From the NCBI GenBank assembly GCA_031272845.1, contig JAISTA010000081.1:1-6403 (forward strand): a stretch of DNA of 6,403 nucleotides, in the 5' to 3' direction. Position 1 is the first letter of the stretch. Each line of letters opens with the position of its first letter. The position numbers and the translations under genes are program-made. The notes under the pieces were generated by a model. That model was not told where the DNA came from. It was given only the letters and a program-made list of their open reading frames with translations, and did not search any database. The stretch is from Oscillospiraceae bacterium. Lineage in GTDB: Bacteria > Bacillota > Clostridia > Oscillospirales > Oscillospiraceae. This document shows, piece by piece, positions 5,173 to 6,403 of this stretch.

Positions 5173-6173
5173 TGAAAAACGCCCGCCTAAAAAAAGCGTC
5201 TCCGGCGGCGGCACTCGTTATTCTCGCTCTGCTTTCGTTCTCCTGCGCGCAAGCGCCGGAAAGCTGGAGCACTGCCGAAACCTTTGCGCTTGACACTATA
5301 ATCACCGTGCGCACACTCGGCGCGGCGCGCGAAACCGCCGCCGAAGTCGCCGGTATTGCGGCTGATACAGAGCTGTTCGTTTTGCAGACCGGCGGAGATA
5401 TACCCGAAATTTTGGATACCGCGTCTCTCGTTTCCGATATAACAAACGGTGCGCTGGATTTGACGTTAACGCCTGTACTGAACGCCTGGGGCTTCGGCAT
5501 ATCGGGCGGTGAGCACCGCGTCCCGTCGGACGGCGAGCTTGCGGAGCTGCTGGCTTCGCGCGACCCGTCTGCTCTTGATGTCGGCAGTGCGGCAAAGGGC
5601 TACGCGCTTGGGCTTGCCGGGGAGAAATTCCTTGCCTTGTCCGAAAGCGGCGCCTGCGGCGTGCTCAATTTCGGCGGAAGCATTCTTGCGATCGGAAAAA
5701 AGCCGGACGGTTCGCGTCTTCGTCTCGGCATTGAGAATCCGCGGAGAACGGGAGACACACTCGGCGGCGTTGCTGCCGAAAACCTATCCGTCACCGCTTC
5801 GGGAAGCTATCAGCGCTATTTTGAGGCTGACGGCGTGCGCTATCATCACATTTTAGACCCGAAAACGGGCAAGCCCGCCGATTCAGGCCTTTCTTCTGTA
5901 GTTGTCGTCTGCGCTGACCCGCTTTTGGGGGACTGCCTTTCAACCGCGCTGTTTGTTCTTGGAAAGGACGAAGCTGTTCGCAGTTGGCGCGAATACGGCG
6001 CGGAGCTTGCCTTTGAGCTTTTGTTTGTTGACGCGCAGGGCAGCGTGTTCGTAACGGAGCGCCTTGCCTCCGGCTGGAGCACGCAAGGCTTCGGCTCGGG
6101 CGCGAATTCCGGCGGCTATGCGGCATATTTATGTGACAATAGTTTTTCCGTTATCAAGGTAAACGAGCAATGA
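5172..6173 (+). CDS. apbE: FAD:protein FMN transferase, ApbE-type lipoprotein
   Basis: This 333-aa enzyme splits FAD and attaches FMN through a phosphoester to Ser/Thr of target proteins outside the cytoplasm. A basic N-terminus and hydrophobic stretch (about 11-24) end at LLSFSC, so Cys25 is probably lipidated, although Ser at -3 and Phe at -2 are unusual. Family motifs are ALDTIITV (39-46), TNGALDLTLTPVLNAWGF (91-108), LDVGSAAKGYA (135-145), NFGGS (166-170), SGSYQRYF and HHILDPKTGKPA (225-236), and GDCLSTALFVLG (253-264) with the likely Mg-binding Asp254 and Thr258. The region between residues 50 and 90 is about 20 residues shorter than usual, losing the stretch before the SEIYxIN-like part (here TELFVLQ). 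Gly148 stands where an Asp often follows the AKGY motif. A tail of about 30 residues extends past the core. The ATG overlaps the previous stop (TAATG), and only a weak GGAT precedes it. It overlaps the next gene by ATGA. Confidence 0.93.
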   Translation: MKNARLKKASPAAALVILALLSFSCAQAPESWSTAETFALDTIITVRTLGAARETAAEVAGIAADTELFVLQTGGDIPEILDTASLVSDITNGALDLTLTPVLNAWGFGISGGEHRVPSDGELAELLASRDPSALDVGSAAKGYALGLAGEKFLALSESGACGVLNFGGSILAIGKKPDGSRLRLGIENPRRTGDTLGGVAAENLSVTASGSYQRYFEADGVRYHHILDPKTGKPADSGLSSVVVVCADPLLGDCLSTALFVLGKDEAVRSWREYGAELAFELLFVDAQGSVFVTERLASGWSTQGFGSGANSGGYAAYLCDNSFSVIKVNEQ

Positions 6174-6403
6174 CGCGTAAAAAAGCCGCCGTTTGGCTGG
6201 CCGCCGCCGTTTTTTTGTGCGTACTCTGTGCCATAATAGTATCACGGGCAGAAAAAAAGGGCGGTTTTGCCGAAATTTATGTTGACAGCAGACTGCTTTA
6301 TACGATAAACTTAAGTGAGGACGCGGAATTCACAGTCCCGGGCTATTTGCCGGGCAGTGAAAATACCGTGCTTGTCGAAAACGGACGCTTGCGCGTTATA
6401 GAC
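6170..6403 (+). CDS. NusG domain II-containing membrane-anchored protein (3' end outside the window)
   Basis: Seventy-eight codons are visible before the right edge. MTRKK is followed by one hydrophobic helix (about residues 6-24, ending in IIVS), an anchor or uncleaved signal. A beta-rich segment then reads AEIYVDSRLLYTINLS, ENTVLVENGRLRVID. This matches the start of stand-alone NusG domain II proteins of Clostridia, in which such a domain sits outside the membrane; the family usually continues into a Cys-containing segment that would lie beyond the edge. The family's molecular role is not well defined. ATG 6170 overlaps the apbE TGA in an ATGA, so translation is probably coupled. In Clostridia these genes often neighbour apbE and Gx transporter genes, which fits this order. 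The family call is from recalled pattern, not a search. Confidence 0.75.
   Translation, partial: MTRKKAAVWLAAAVFLCVLCAIIVSRAEKKGGFAEIYVDSRLLYTINLSEDAEFTVPGYLPGSENTVLVENGRLRVID

Noticed and set aside
1..6403. CRISPR arrays, tRNA or rRNA genes, and direct repeats
   Set aside because: None seen: no regularly spaced repeats, no tRNA-like cloverleaf and no rRNA-like stretch. The noncoding intervals are short and accounted for above.

Overview
The window carries six protein-coding genes, all on the + strand; the sixth is cut by the right edge. The sequence is GC-rich, with GGAG/GGGGTGA-type ribosome binding sites, an FlhG-like ATPase, a clostridial-type Old Yellow Enzyme fused to an FAD/NAD reductase, a lipoprotein ApbE and a NusG domain II protein. 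Together these point to an anaerobic Clostridia-like bacterium (Bacillota), perhaps from a gut or rumen. This is inference from gene content. A spirochaete is a weaker alternative, suggested mainly by the relaxed lipobox of ApbE.

Left part (1-1692). A strong sigma70-type promoter (TTGACA, 17-bp spacer, extended -10) lies so close to the ATG of an FlhG/MinD-family ATPase that the mRNA is predicted to be leaderless. A 151-bp noncoding gap with two hairpins follows. Then comes a small protein of unknown function with one membrane segment, a coiled coil and a charged disordered tail.

Middle (1676-3186). An MFS transporter of the aromatic acid:H+ symporter (AAHS) type overlaps the small gene by about 17 nt. 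A terminator-shaped 24-nt palindrome sits in its first codons. Its stop codon lies inside the left arm of a 159-bp element that folds along its whole length into one imperfect hairpin. The element is flanked by TATA and looks like a MITE.

Right part (3187-6403). A tightly packed operon contains (i) a 661-aa NADH:flavin oxidoreductase of the BaiCD/2,4-dienoyl-CoA reductase type, (ii) an ApbE-type FAD:protein FMN transferase lipoprotein and (iii) the start of a NusG domain II membrane-anchored protein. These are joined by TAATG and ATGA overlaps. ApbE attaches FMN to proteins outside the cytoplasm, and NusG domain II proteins are often its neighbours in Clostridia, so this probably begins a flavin-based redox module whose other parts lie to the right.

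The most unusual items are the TATA-flanked hairpin element built around the transporter stop codon, the predicted leaderless flhG-like mRNA, the embedded palindrome at the transporter start, and the Trp in place of the usual catalytic Tyr in the oxidoreductase. I did not find an obviously new multi-gene system.
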